A DNA stretch of 35,382 bases from Calditrichota bacterium (GTDB taxonomy: Bacteria > Electryoneota > AABM5-125-24 > Hatepunaeales > Hatepunaeaceae). Shown in pieces: positions 1 to 8,900 of this stretch. Position numbers and translations under genes: made by a program. The notes beneath the pieces were generated by a model. It saw nothing but the letters and a program-made list of their open reading frames with translations, was not told where the DNA came from and searched no databases. The stretch covers positions 1 through 35,382 of the forward strand of contig VGIQ01000015.1 in NCBI GenBank assembly GCA_016867835.1, written 5' to 3'. The first letter of the stretch is position 1, and each line of letters opens with the position of its first letter.

Positions 1-1633
1 CGGCGAGGTAGAAGTGATCATCGATGAAGAGCGCGCCTTCGATGCGGTCGTCGTTGAGGGCCGCGCCGACGTTGAGGGAGCGGCGGAGGTCCCAGGGGTC
101 GGCGTCGGCTCCGGGGAACTGGCGGACGACGGACCAGGTGAGGGGTCCGTTGCCGGGGTTGTCGAGGGTCAGGGCGACCTCGAGACGGTCGTCGGGCGCG
201 ATCGACCTCACCACCGCATCCGGGTCCGGCACCAGCCGGCTGTGAAGGAGATTCCACTCAACCGAGACTTCATCTCCCGGATCCACCTCGACTGGAGCGG
301 TCTGGAGCGGAAGGTAGTCCACTTTCGTAACCACAAATCGATAGGCATACGCTGCAATGTCGGCAAAGGCAAAGCGGCCGTCCCCATCCGTAACTGCGGC
401 CATCTCGAAATCGCCCTCGGCCTGTACGCGAGCATCCGCCACCGGACGACCATTGGCAGCATCGAGCACCCGTCCCAGGATCGTCCCGCTTCCGGCGGTG
501 ATCGTGATCGAAGCCGGAATATCCAGCGCAAGCAGCCCGCGACCATCGGTTACCAGCCGGACCGTCCGGCGGTAATCGCCGGCTTCGATACCTTCCGCAT
601 TAGCGGTAAAGGTGATGTCCACATCTTCGCCGGCTTCGATGGAGCCTTCCGCCGGGTCAATCGTCAGCCAGCGCGGATCTCCGCCCTGATCGGTGAAGCG
701 ATAGTTGAGACGGTAGAGGTCACCTTGCTGTTCGGCGCGATTGGTCAGGGTCAAAATCATGGTGGCTGCACGACCCCTTCCGAGTGGCGGGAAGTTAAGC
801 ATCCGAGCCGATATTTCACCGATGGCACCGGAAATGGGCGCTCCGCCTTCGCTCCAGCGAGGATCGAAATTGTCCTGACCGGCGGCATTGCCCAGTCGGA
901 GCGGATTGTCGTTGGGCGAATCGTCGGCTACCGCCTGCCCCTGACCCTCGTTCATCCGGTAATAGGCGATGAGGCCCTGCTCGTCGCCTTCCAAGGGTAT
1001 CGCCATTCGCTCCCGGATCTGATTCGGCGAGAGGGCAATGTTCCAGAAGCGGAATTCGTCGATGTCGCCGTTGAACCATTGCTGCCCGACGCCCGGCCGC
1101 ATCGAATAGCCGATAACCCAGCGGTCGGCCCAATCGAAGAGCGAACCGCGGAAGTTGCCTTGAGCCTGCTGCTGCCCGTCAACGAACATATAATGACCGC
1201 GCTGGCTGTCGAGCACGATTGCGACGTGATGCCAGTTGCCGTCGTTAAAGTTGTTCCCCTGGCTCTGAATCACCTCAGTGCCTTCACGATTGCGCCAGAC
1301 GTAGTGGTAGAGCCGTCCCTGATCGATGGTCAGGCAGCGATCCCAGTCACGCACGTCAGGATCCGAGGCGACGATGCCGAACAGGCCGCCGCTGGCTCGA
1401 GTCCGAAACCACATCTCGTAGGAAATGTCGGCTTCCGGAATGAAGCCGTTGTTGGTGACTGTGGCTGCGTATTGATTGGGGCTGAAGGTGAGGTGACGCA
1501 CGGCCAAAGCCGGAGTCACTTCACCGAGAAGGGCCAATATGAGCAACACCAAACAGGCATTGAGTGCGGGACGCTGGCGTCGGACAAATCCAACCGGAAG
1601 GTCCGGCAGTCGAAGTAGAGTTAGGTCAGGCAT
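1..1633 (-). CDS. Secreted LamG-domain protein with carboxypeptidase-regulatory-like domain, 3' partial
   Basis: The reverse strand is open from an ATG at 1633 to the left edge (544 codons, no stop), so the C-terminus lies outside the window. A hydrophobic stretch at residues 27-44 ending in ALA suggests a signal peptide. Residues about 46-205 look like a LamG/concanavalin-type beta-sandwich (DGNWHHVAIVLD and WFNGDIDEFRFWN are typical of the family). Residues about 270-378 form an Ig-like domain. Residues about 382-462 match a carboxypeptidase regulatory-like domain (GTILGRVLDAANGRPVADA, then a DGDGRF turn). Another Ig-like segment follows. The likely role is an extracellular binding or adhesin protein; the ligand is unknown. 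It lies 84 bp downstream of the large gene at 1718-5680 and may be co-transcribed with it. The sequence before the ATG has AAAGGA and GGAG, a plausible but crowded ribosome site. A possible T9SS tag would be in the missing part. Confidence 0.85.
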   Translation of the reverse strand, partial: MPDLTLLRLPDLPVGFVRRQRPALNACLVLLILALLGEVTPALAVRHLTFSPNQYAATVTNNGFIPEADISYEMWFRTRASGGLFGIVASDPDVRDWDRCLTIDQGRLYHYVWRNREGTEVIQSQGNNFNDGNWHHVAIVLDSQRGHYMFVDGQQQAQGNFRGSLFDWADRWVIGYSMRPGVGQQWFNGDIDEFRFWNIALSPNQIRERMAIPLEGDEQGLIAYYRMNEGQGQAVADDSPNDNPLRLGNAAGQDNFDPRWSEGGAPISGAIGEISARMLNFPPLGRGRAATMILTLTNRAEQQGDLYRLNYRFTDQGGDPRWLTIDPAEGSIEAGEDVDITFTANAEGIEAGDYRRTVRLVTDGRGLLALDIPASITITAGSGTILGRVLDAANGRPVADARVQAEGDFEMAAVTDGDGRFAFADIAAYAYRFVVTKVDYLPLQTAPVEVDPGDEVSVEWNLLHSRLVPDPDAVVRSIAPDDRLEVALTLDNPGNGPLTWSVVRQFPGADADPWDLRRSLNVGAALNDDRIEGALFIDDHFYLA

Positions 1634-1673
1634 CTCTCCAGATCCTTTGACTTCAGGCAGGTTGTCAACGAAC

Positions 1674-1698
1674 CGGCAGGTGCATCGGCTTCCTGCCG
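1674..1698. other. Inverted repeat between two secreted-protein genes
   Basis: Arms CGGCAGG and CCTGCCG are perfectly complementary across an 11-base loop in the 84-bp spacer. There is no T-run on the minus-strand side, so it is not a classical intrinsic terminator. It could be an mRNA processing or stability hairpin. Confidence 0.35.
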
Positions 1699-1717
1699 TC
1701 AAGAGATAGTATGGAAC

Positions 1718-4700
1718 CTACCGGTCTCCTCCGGAGGAAACCGCGGTTGGTGCCGGTTTCATAGTGAACCTCAGCGGCCGGGAGTCAGTGGCTGATCCGT
1801 AGGTTACACCGCCTTCGCCGTCATCGGCCGACAGTCGCAGATAGTAGGTCTTCCCCGGCTCGAGCATGCCGGGCGGGACGTTGTAAGATGTTCCGTCGAG
1901 GCGGCGCATCTGGAACAGCACCTCGGCGAACTCTTCGTCGCCGGCAAGGCCTACGGTGTAAGTAACTTTTGCTCCCGGGTCGGGATCGCGCGAGGCTTCC
2001 CAACGGATCTTCAGTTCGGTGCCGGGCAGGGTGTCGCCCTCGACCGGGAAGGTGATCCGGAACGGCACCGGCGGGTCGTTGCGGAGGTTGACGACGATTT
2101 CGCCGGAGGGCGACCAAGCCGACGCGCAGCCGCGCTGATCGTTCGCCCGAACGCGCCAGAAGTGAGGCTCGTTTTCGCGCAGGTTTTCGTGCCCGGCAAG
2201 CGCGGTGAGCGCAACGCGCTGGCTCCCCAAGCCGGCTGCCGACAGAAGCGGGGATGTAAATTTCCCGTCGGCAGCGATTTGCAAAATGTAGGTTACAACG
2301 TCGCGGGGATCGGGGTCTTTCGACGCCGACCAGGTCAGTTCGCCATCGCGGTCGAGGGTGGTGCCGGAGGGAGTAACCGGCCGCGGCAGCGAGGGCGTCG
2401 AATTGGCAGCGAAGGTGAATTCCGAGCGGGCTGTGGTTTCGAGGCCGGTGTTGTCGATAGCGATGACCTTCCAGCGATAGGTCGATTCGTTTTCAAGGCC
2501 TTCGGTGAAGGTCCATTCGGTCGTCACGGTCTCGTGCCGGTAGGTCTTGCCGAGCGGCCCAAGCAATTCGACCCGATAACGAACCGACGAGCCGTAATCG
2601 GGGTCGGTTGCCGGTTTCCAAGTCAGCGACACCTCGTCAAGGGTGGCGATTTCAGCCCGGTCTGGCGGCGAAAGAAGGGTGAAAGCGGTCGGCGGATCTT
2701 CGGCGACGTTGACGAGCACCTGACCGACCGCCGTCCAGTCCGAGACGGCGCCGTCGTCGTCGCGAGACCGGAGGCGATACCTCCAGAGGGTGTTGTCGGC
2801 GAGGGTTGGCACCAGCGAAGTTGCACCGGCCGGCGACGAAACGGTGCGCATTTCAGGATCGTCGAAACCGGACGGAGTCGCCTGTAATTCGTAAACCAAA
2901 GACGACGGCGAGTCTGAGAGATCGGGATCGGACGAGGCAGTCCAACTGAAGGAAACCTTGACCGACTTGACCAACTCCTCAGTCGGTCCGGTCAAGGCAG
3001 GCTTCGATGGCGGGTCATTCACCTTGTTGAAGAAGAAACTCCCGCCCCGACTGAACGCCGAAGCGGCGGCGTGATTGTCCCGTGCCCGCACCGCCCAGTA
3101 AAAGACGGTGTTGTCGGCGAGAGCGTCGATACCGGGTAACTGTTCGAGCGCCAGCGAGGTCGCCTGACAGTCGTCAAATTGCGCTTTCACCTCCGTAAAG
3201 CCCTCATTGGCATAGATGCGCACGTCATAGACCAGCCGGTCGCTCGGATCGGGATCGACGGCGGCTTTCCAAGTTAGCGTCGCACCCGGTTTGCGCTCAT
3301 CGGTGCCGGCGAGCGGTGCGGTCAATACGGGCACTGAGGGAGTCGTTACGATGCGAAATCTCGCAGCGTCTGACTCGGTCGAAAGCCCGGTGTTGTCGAT
3401 CGCCCTCACCCGCCAATAGAAGTCAGCCTCATTGGCGAGTTCGACCGGGAGATCGAACGTCGCCGAGTTGCTGCCTTCATAAGCGACAGCGTCGGTGAAA
3501 GAGGGCGAACGGGAGACCTCGAGGCGATAGGTGACAATAGCCTGGGGATCGGGATCGGACGCGGCTTCCCAGCGAAAGGAAGGCGATAGGTCAAAGATCG
3601 TCGCCTCCCGGGCCGGCGATTGCAAGGCAAATGGTGCCGGAGGCTCTTCTCTGGTGTTGACGGCAAAATTGCGCCACTCGCTCCACGGCCCCTCCTCGAA
3701 AGGATCGACCGCACGAGCCCGGAATCGGAAGGCGCCATTCTCGGCCAGGGCGGCCGGCGTCCAGCGCACCAGGTCATCCTTCGCTTCCAGAGCCGGCGAA
3801 GGGAGGAGCATCGCTCCGCTAAGCCCGGCAACCTCCATGCGATAGGTGAGGGGGTCGCTCTCCCGGTCACGCGAGGCGACGGCTTCGAGTGCCGGCTGGT
3901 CAGTAGGGAGAACGGCATCCTCGGTTGGTGCCAAAACGGCTGGAGCGGTAGGAAGGCTGTTCATCCGGAAGGCGAGTTCGACCGGTTCGCTCCAGAACTT
4001 GCCGCTGAAGGCGGTCAGCGTCGCAGTATAGGTTTCACCGTCATCGAGAGCGAAGTTGCTGACGAATTGTTGATCTTTGGCGCGGATTTCGCCGGAACTT
4101 CCTGCGGGTTCGCCGCGTCCATTCCTCAGTTCGATACGGAATGACTTCTGCGGGCGTTCGACGACCTCGAAGTAGTTCCAGGTGAAGCGGGGCCGGTGGT
4201 CGGTCAGGTGCATCAAGTCGGAACTTCCGGCGATGGCGAAATCGCTCACCATCGGCTTGGGGGTAATAGTCGGATAGAATTTCCGGACATCGGGCGCGCC
4301 GAGCGCCTGCAGTACCACCTCGCCGCCATCGCGGTCCCCAATGACATAAGTCTGCTGGCTCGACTTGAGCGCCATATCGGCGCGGCCGGTATAGACTCCG
4401 GAAGCGGCTGCAGTTTCGTAGAGCGGAACCACTATCCCGAGCGGGTCGTGCGTCGAGGTGATCGCCAGCCCGATGATATTGCGCATCTCGGGGTCGGCGT
4501 CATCGCCTTCAAGACGGATGCGCAGGGGGGCTCCGTCCGCGACCCCGACCGGTATTTCACGATCGTAGGCATCGCTGCGGCAAAGTATTATACTCCGGAC
4601 GGCGAGCGGGTTGGTGGGGAGAATATCGGGCGGCGCGTAGAGTGGCGGATCGGTATGGACGAATGGCTCGCCGGCGTCGGCATTGCGGTCGCGGATGATG

Positions 4701-5680
4701 TCGGTGAACTTGAACCGGCCCGGCGGTGCGCCCCACCAATTGCGCGATGCCTTGATGTCGAGCAACGCTTTTTCAAGATAAATGGCGTCGCCGGGGCTTT
4801 CGAAGGCATTGCCGGTAAGTTCTGCATTGACCTGCTCGGTGAAGATAATGGTCGAAGCCCGCTCGACGGCACTGTTGCCGGCGAAGGTGTTGGAGGCGAT
4901 CTTAAGATCGGCCGAGCGGACCGCGTAGAGCGCCCCGCCGGACGAACCGGCGCTGTTGTTATGTATGTAGTTGCGGGTTATCTCGGCATCGGCAAGGCTG
5001 ATATAGAGGGCGCCGCCATTGTCGTCGGCACGGTTGCCGGTGAAGACATTATTCCTCAAGACCGGTAGGGCACCGAGCGACGACATGAGTCCTCCGCCGC
5101 GAGCGGCGCGATTGCCGGCTATGCGGCAATCACGAATCATCGGCCGGGCATTTTGAACGACCCGGATGGTCCCGTTGACAGCCCGGCATTTCCGGACTGA
5201 CGAATGTGCCACCAGCGGCGAGACCGAGATCATCTCAAGTGGCGCGCCAAACTCGAGACCCTTTACTCCGGCTTGTTCGATGATGCAGTATTCGAGAACC
5301 GACCCGCGGCTGCGGTATTGGCCGCTTTCGTCCCAAGCCGGCTCGTCGCCTTGCCCCCGGATGGAGATACCGCTCCAGTCGCCGCCGCCGGGTTCTCCGG
5401 TGAACCGGATCGAGTCGCCCGAAACGCCTCGCGCAACGAGGTCGCCTTCAACCATCAAGCCGGCTCCCGCTGCAAAACGAACGGTAACCCCCGGCTCGAT
5501 ATCGAGCCGGCTTTCCCGCTCGACCCGGAAGAGTCCGGTGACTATGACCGGCGAGTCCGAACGACGCCAAGTCTCCCCGCCGGGCGAGGCAGTGCCCGAG
5601 CGCTCGAGAGCAAGTGAGGAGGTGAACAATCCGAGAAGGCTGACGACGATCGGCAGAGTGATCCGCGCCCAAAGGCCCAT
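1718..5680 (-). CDS. Giant secreted protein: parallel beta-helix followed by seven fibronectin/Ig-like repeats
   Basis: This is a 1320-residue protein with an N-terminal signal peptide (about residues 1-25, hydrophobic and ending near SLALE). Residues about 60-335 look like a right-handed parallel beta-helix: short repeats of the type 'NNVFTGNRADDNGGALYIS', similar to PbH1 or polymorphic outer-membrane repeats. From about residue 580 to the end there are seven FnIII-like repeats. Each starts with a proline-rich linker, contains a W..A.DPDP signature and ends with a WRVRA.D-type strand. The start ATG is preceded by AGGAG with a 6-base spacing. It probably sits at the cell surface as an adhesin or a carbohydrate-binding or -cleaving protein; no catalytic motif is evident. 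Oddly, it ends in a short hydrophilic tail without a recognisable T9SS sorting domain. It is divergent from sprA and upstream of the LamG gene. Confidence 0.88.
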   Translation of the reverse strand: MGLWARITLPIVVSLLGLFTSSLALERSGTASPGGETWRRSDSPVIVTGLFRVERESRLDIEPGVTVRFAAGAGLMVEGDLVARGVSGDSIRFTGEPGGGDWSGISIRGQGDEPAWDESGQYRSRGSVLEYCIIEQAGVKGLEFGAPLEMISVSPLVAHSSVRKCRAVNGTIRVVQNARPMIRDCRIAGNRAARGGGLMSSLGALPVLRNNVFTGNRADDNGGALYISLADAEITRNYIHNNSAGSSGGALYAVRSADLKIASNTFAGNSAVERASTIIFTEQVNAELTGNAFESPGDAIYLEKALLDIKASRNWWGAPPGRFKFTDIIRDRNADAGEPFVHTDPPLYAPPDILPTNPLAVRSIILCRSDAYDREIPVGVADGAPLRIRLEGDDADPEMRNIIGLAITSTHDPLGIVVPLYETAAASGVYTGRADMALKSSQQTYVIGDRDGGEVVLQALGAPDVRKFYPTITPKPMVSDFAIAGSSDLMHLTDHRPRFTWNYFEVVERPQKSFRIELRNGRGEPAGSSGEIRAKDQQFVSNFALDDGETYTATLTAFSGKFWSEPVELAFRMNSLPTAPAVLAPTEDAVLPTDQPALEAVASRDRESDPLTYRMEVAGLSGAMLLPSPALEAKDDLVRWTPAALAENGAFRFRARAVDPFEEGPWSEWRNFAVNTREEPPAPFALQSPAREATIFDLSPSFRWEAASDPDPQAIVTYRLEVSRSPSFTDAVAYEGSNSATFDLPVELANEADFYWRVRAIDNTGLSTESDAARFRIVTTPSVPVLTAPLAGTDERKPGATLTWKAAVDPDPSDRLVYDVRIYANEGFTEVKAQFDDCQATSLALEQLPGIDALADNTVFYWAVRARDNHAAASAFSRGGSFFFNKVNDPPSKPALTGPTEELVKSVKVSFSWTASSDPDLSDSPSSLVYELQATPSGFDDPEMRTVSSPAGATSLVPTLADNTLWRYRLRSRDDDGAVSDWTAVGQVLVNVAEDPPTAFTLLSPPDRAEIATLDEVSLTWKPATDPDYGSSVRYRVELLGPLGKTYRHETVTTEWTFTEGLENESTYRWKVIAIDNTGLETTARSEFTFAANSTPSLPRPVTPSGTTLDRDGELTWSASKDPDPRDVVTYILQIAADGKFTSPLLSAAGLGSQRVALTALAGHENLRENEPHFWRVRANDQRGCASAWSPSGEIVVNLRNDPPVPFRITFPVEGDTLPGTELKIRWEASRDPDPGAKVTYTVGLAGDEEFAEVLFQMRRLDGTSYNVPPGMLEPGKTYYLRLSADDGEGGVTYGSATDSRPLRFTMKPAPTAVSSGGDR

Positions 5681-5794
5681 AAGGGACTCCTGAATAGCGA
5701 AGAACCGGGAGTATCGAACGAGAGACGGATGCCGCGCGAGGGAAGTTTGAAGCGCGAAGATCGGGGCGTATGATGCGCTTCCCTCAACGCCATA

Positions 5795-5823
5795 ATGTTA
5801 ATACGAAATCGGTCGTTTGGCAA
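5795..5823 (-). promoter_or_regulatory. Possible promoter of the beta-helix/FnIII gene
   Basis: Reading the minus strand, TTGCCA (5823-5818) is followed after 17 bases by TAACAT (5800-5795). The -35 overlaps the conserved block upstream of the sprA promoter on the other strand. The -10 matches the sigma70 consensus at four of six bases, so this is tentative. Confidence 0.3.
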
Positions 5824-5856
5824 GGGCTTGCGAGGCCGTCGTCGGAAAGGTAAATT
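5817..5856 (+). promoter_or_regulatory. Predicted sigma70-like promoter of sprA
   Basis: The block TTGGCAAGGGCTT (5817-5829) leads into TTGCGA (5828-5833), a 17-base spacer and TAAATT (5851-5856). The same 13-base block occurs upstream of fabH at 13010-13022, also followed by a -10-like hexamer at the right distance. A second isolated TATAAT lies at 5891-5896 without a good -35. The divergent 295-bp region 5681-5975 holds no gene that I can support. Confidence 0.5.
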
Positions 5857-5975
5857 GTGTGTTATACCTCGTTGCGCACTTCGACCTCCTTATAATTCAC
5901 TCTTACTCACAGCCAAAGGAACTGACATAACCGTTCGATACCGGTCATTCAATTAGCGCAAGGTCATTTTCGTCC

Positions 5976-8900
5976 GTGTCCCCGGGGTTGGTGCGCGGCG
6001 GCGGCCGGATATATCGCTCCGGTCTGCTCGCGTTACTGGTATCGTTCGGTATAGCAAGAGCAGAGGTTGGCTTTCGCTATGTATCGCCTTACGACCACCT
6101 GATCGATCCGGTCCGGTTTCCCCCCCGGATCGGACTTTCGTCGTCGCCTCGCGATACAACGAAGATCGACACTTCCGCGGCGGCCGATAGCGCTGCGGCT
6201 GAGGCAGACTCGCTGCAGCCGGAGGAGAGCGCGCGCTACCAGGCGCCGTCCGATTCGCTCCTTCCTACACCTTCCGACTCGCTTCCCGATGATTCTTTAG
6301 GCACCTTCGCTCCGGATGACACCTCCGGACTCCTTCAGCCTGACACCGGTCGTCCGGCGCCGCTGAAGGATTCGGGAACGTTGCCATCGGGAACGGCAGC
6401 AGGCGTGACCGGGAGCGATACCGGGCCGCCCGGTACCCTCTCCGAAGCCCCTGCCGATAGCGCCAGGATGCGCCCGGTTCCGGTTCATCCGACCATCGTC
6501 CGATCCCTGGATCTGACCATTGAACAAAAGAGCGCCTACGACAGCAGCACCGGTTACGTGGTCCTGACCAACCGGTTTCCGGGCTTAAAGCAGCCTCACT
6601 CGGGAGCCCTTCCGCCGGATGACTATCTCCGCTTTCGCGCCCGCGCCGCGGACCGTGAGTCGCGCCGCAAGACGGTGCTCGGCAAGTATCCCAAGTCGGT
6701 CGAGAAGAGCGGCACCGGCATCGACATCCAAATCCCGGTCTTTCGCTCGCCGGGCGCCCAGCGCATCTTCGGCGGCTCCAACATCGGCCTCTCGGTAACC
6801 GGCAACATCGAGGTCTCGGGCGGCTTGACGACCGAACGCAAGAACGAGATCGCCCGTAACCAGAGCAGCCCGACGAACTATGTTTTCAAGGTCGATCAGA
6901 AGCAGCAGTTTAACATCAAGGGCAAGGTCGGGGAGAAGGTTTCGGTTGAGATCGATCAGGATTCGGAGAAACTGTTCGAGTTCGAGAACAGCCTCCGGGT
7001 TCGCTACAAGGGCGACGACGATGAAATCGTCAAGTCGGTCGAAGCCGGCAACGTCGATCTCTCGCTTCGCGGCGCGAGCCTGATCTCAGCCTCCAATCAG
7101 CATAAGGGACTCTTCGGGTTCAAGACCGAGTCGCAGTTGGGGCCGGTCAAACTGACCACCATCGCCAGCCTCGACAAAGGCGAAAAGAACGAGATCGAAA
7201 TCTCCGGCGGTGCCCGTTCGGGCGGTCCGATAGCCATTCTGCCCAACACTTTTATCCAGTACCGTTACTACTTCCTCGACCTGGATTACCGTGAGAACTT
7301 CCGCCATTTCGACGCAAACCTGAACCATGTCGTCGATACGACGCTTGCGCCGACCATCGTCCGGCTCGATGTCTATAAGACCGTAATCGGCAATGCACCG
7401 GAGAACGAAAACGCCGTCCCGGGCTGGGCTTTTGTCAACCCGAGCGAGCCTTATCGGCCCGGTATGCAGACCGACGACGGGCACATCAAGGGCAACTACC
7501 TGCTCCTGCAGCCCGAGATCGACTACACCTTCAACCGCGACCTCGGCTACATTCGCCTGACCCGCTCGATCGACGACCGAACCACGCTGGCAGTCTCCTA
7601 CACGACTTCGCGCGGCAACTTCGGCGATCCCAGCCCGGCCGACAATACCGAAGAGAACCCGTTCATTCTAAAGTTGATCCAACGGGCTTCGCCTCAGCCG
7701 ACCGACGTCACCTGGCCGCTGATGTGGCGCAACGTCTATGACCTGCGGTCCACTTCGATCAACGAGGAGGCTTTCAACGGGCGCATCCTCTTTCGGTCGG
7801 GCGGACAGGCCGGGGAAGGCTCCGAGACGGGAATAGACGCCGCCGGCAATCAGCGGACCTTTCTGGCTATCTTCGGCCTCGATCAGTTCACCACCTCCGG
7901 CCCCGGCGAAGACGGCAGGATCGACGGCAAATTCGTCAACTTCCCTCTGGGCGAACTCGTCTTCCCCGACCTGCAGCCCTTTGCTCCGATAGGATGGTTC
8001 AAGGGCGGAGTGCCTCGGCCGGTTCTGCTTGTGGAGCGCGATTCGCTCCTCTATTACACCGTCCAGCAGCAACTGAATCAGGTGCCGAGCGACTTTCGCA
8101 TCGAGGTAACCTACAGCAGCACCAGCGCCACCTATGACCTCGGCATCGGCGTCCTGGAGGGCTCGGAGGAAGTGCTGCTAAGCGGAGCGCGTCTTTCGCG
8201 CGGAACGGACTACACGGTGGACTACCTCTCGGGGACGCTCACCATCTTGCGCCGGGATGCGTTAATGCCGGGTGCAGACCTGAAAATCCGTTATGAGAAG
8301 GGGCAACTCTTCCAACTCGACACCAAGACGATGCTCGGAATAAGGGCTGAGTATGATCTGGGCAACAACTCGTTCCTCGCCGGGACGCTGCTCAACTTGA
8401 ACCAGAAGACGCTCGACACCCGGGTCCGGGTCGGCGGCGAACCGCTCAGCAACACCGTCTGGGGGCTCAATACCCGCCTCAACTTCAGCGCTCCGTTTCT
8501 CACCTCTGCCGTCAATGCGCTGCCGTTGCTATCGACCGATGCGCCTTCTTCGATCGAGGTCTCGGCGGAGGTGGCTCAGGTGCTCCCCAACCCGAACAAC
8601 CTCAACTCCCCGGCAACGGGCGACAACAGCGGCGTCGCCTACATCGACGACTTTGAGTCGATCAAGCGCGCCACACCGCTCGGACTGACGCGACGGCAAT
8701 GGAACCACGCCTCCTACCCTACCGAGGACTCCCGTGGTGGGGGGCGGTGGCTCCGTCAGCGCGGGCGGGTGATCTGGTATGAGCCCGATCCGGTGAAGGT
8801 GAGCGAAATCTGGCCCGATCGCGAGACTCAGGCTCAGAACTCGACGACCAATGTGCTGAAGGTGGAGTTTCAGCCCTGGTGGACGCAGTGGGGCGCCGCT

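Noticed and set aside
14-1618. A 534-codon frame on the plus strand
   Set aside because: It is antisense to the LamG/carboxypeptidase-regulatory protein, whose reverse frame gives clear domains and a signal peptide; the plus frame gives no recognisable protein.
4196-5068. A 290-codon plus-strand frame
   Set aside because: Antisense to the beta-helix/FnIII gene with no similarity to known proteins.
5891-5896. TATAAT as the main sprA promoter
   Set aside because: No acceptable -35 lies 16-18 bases upstream; the 5828-5856 pair fits better.
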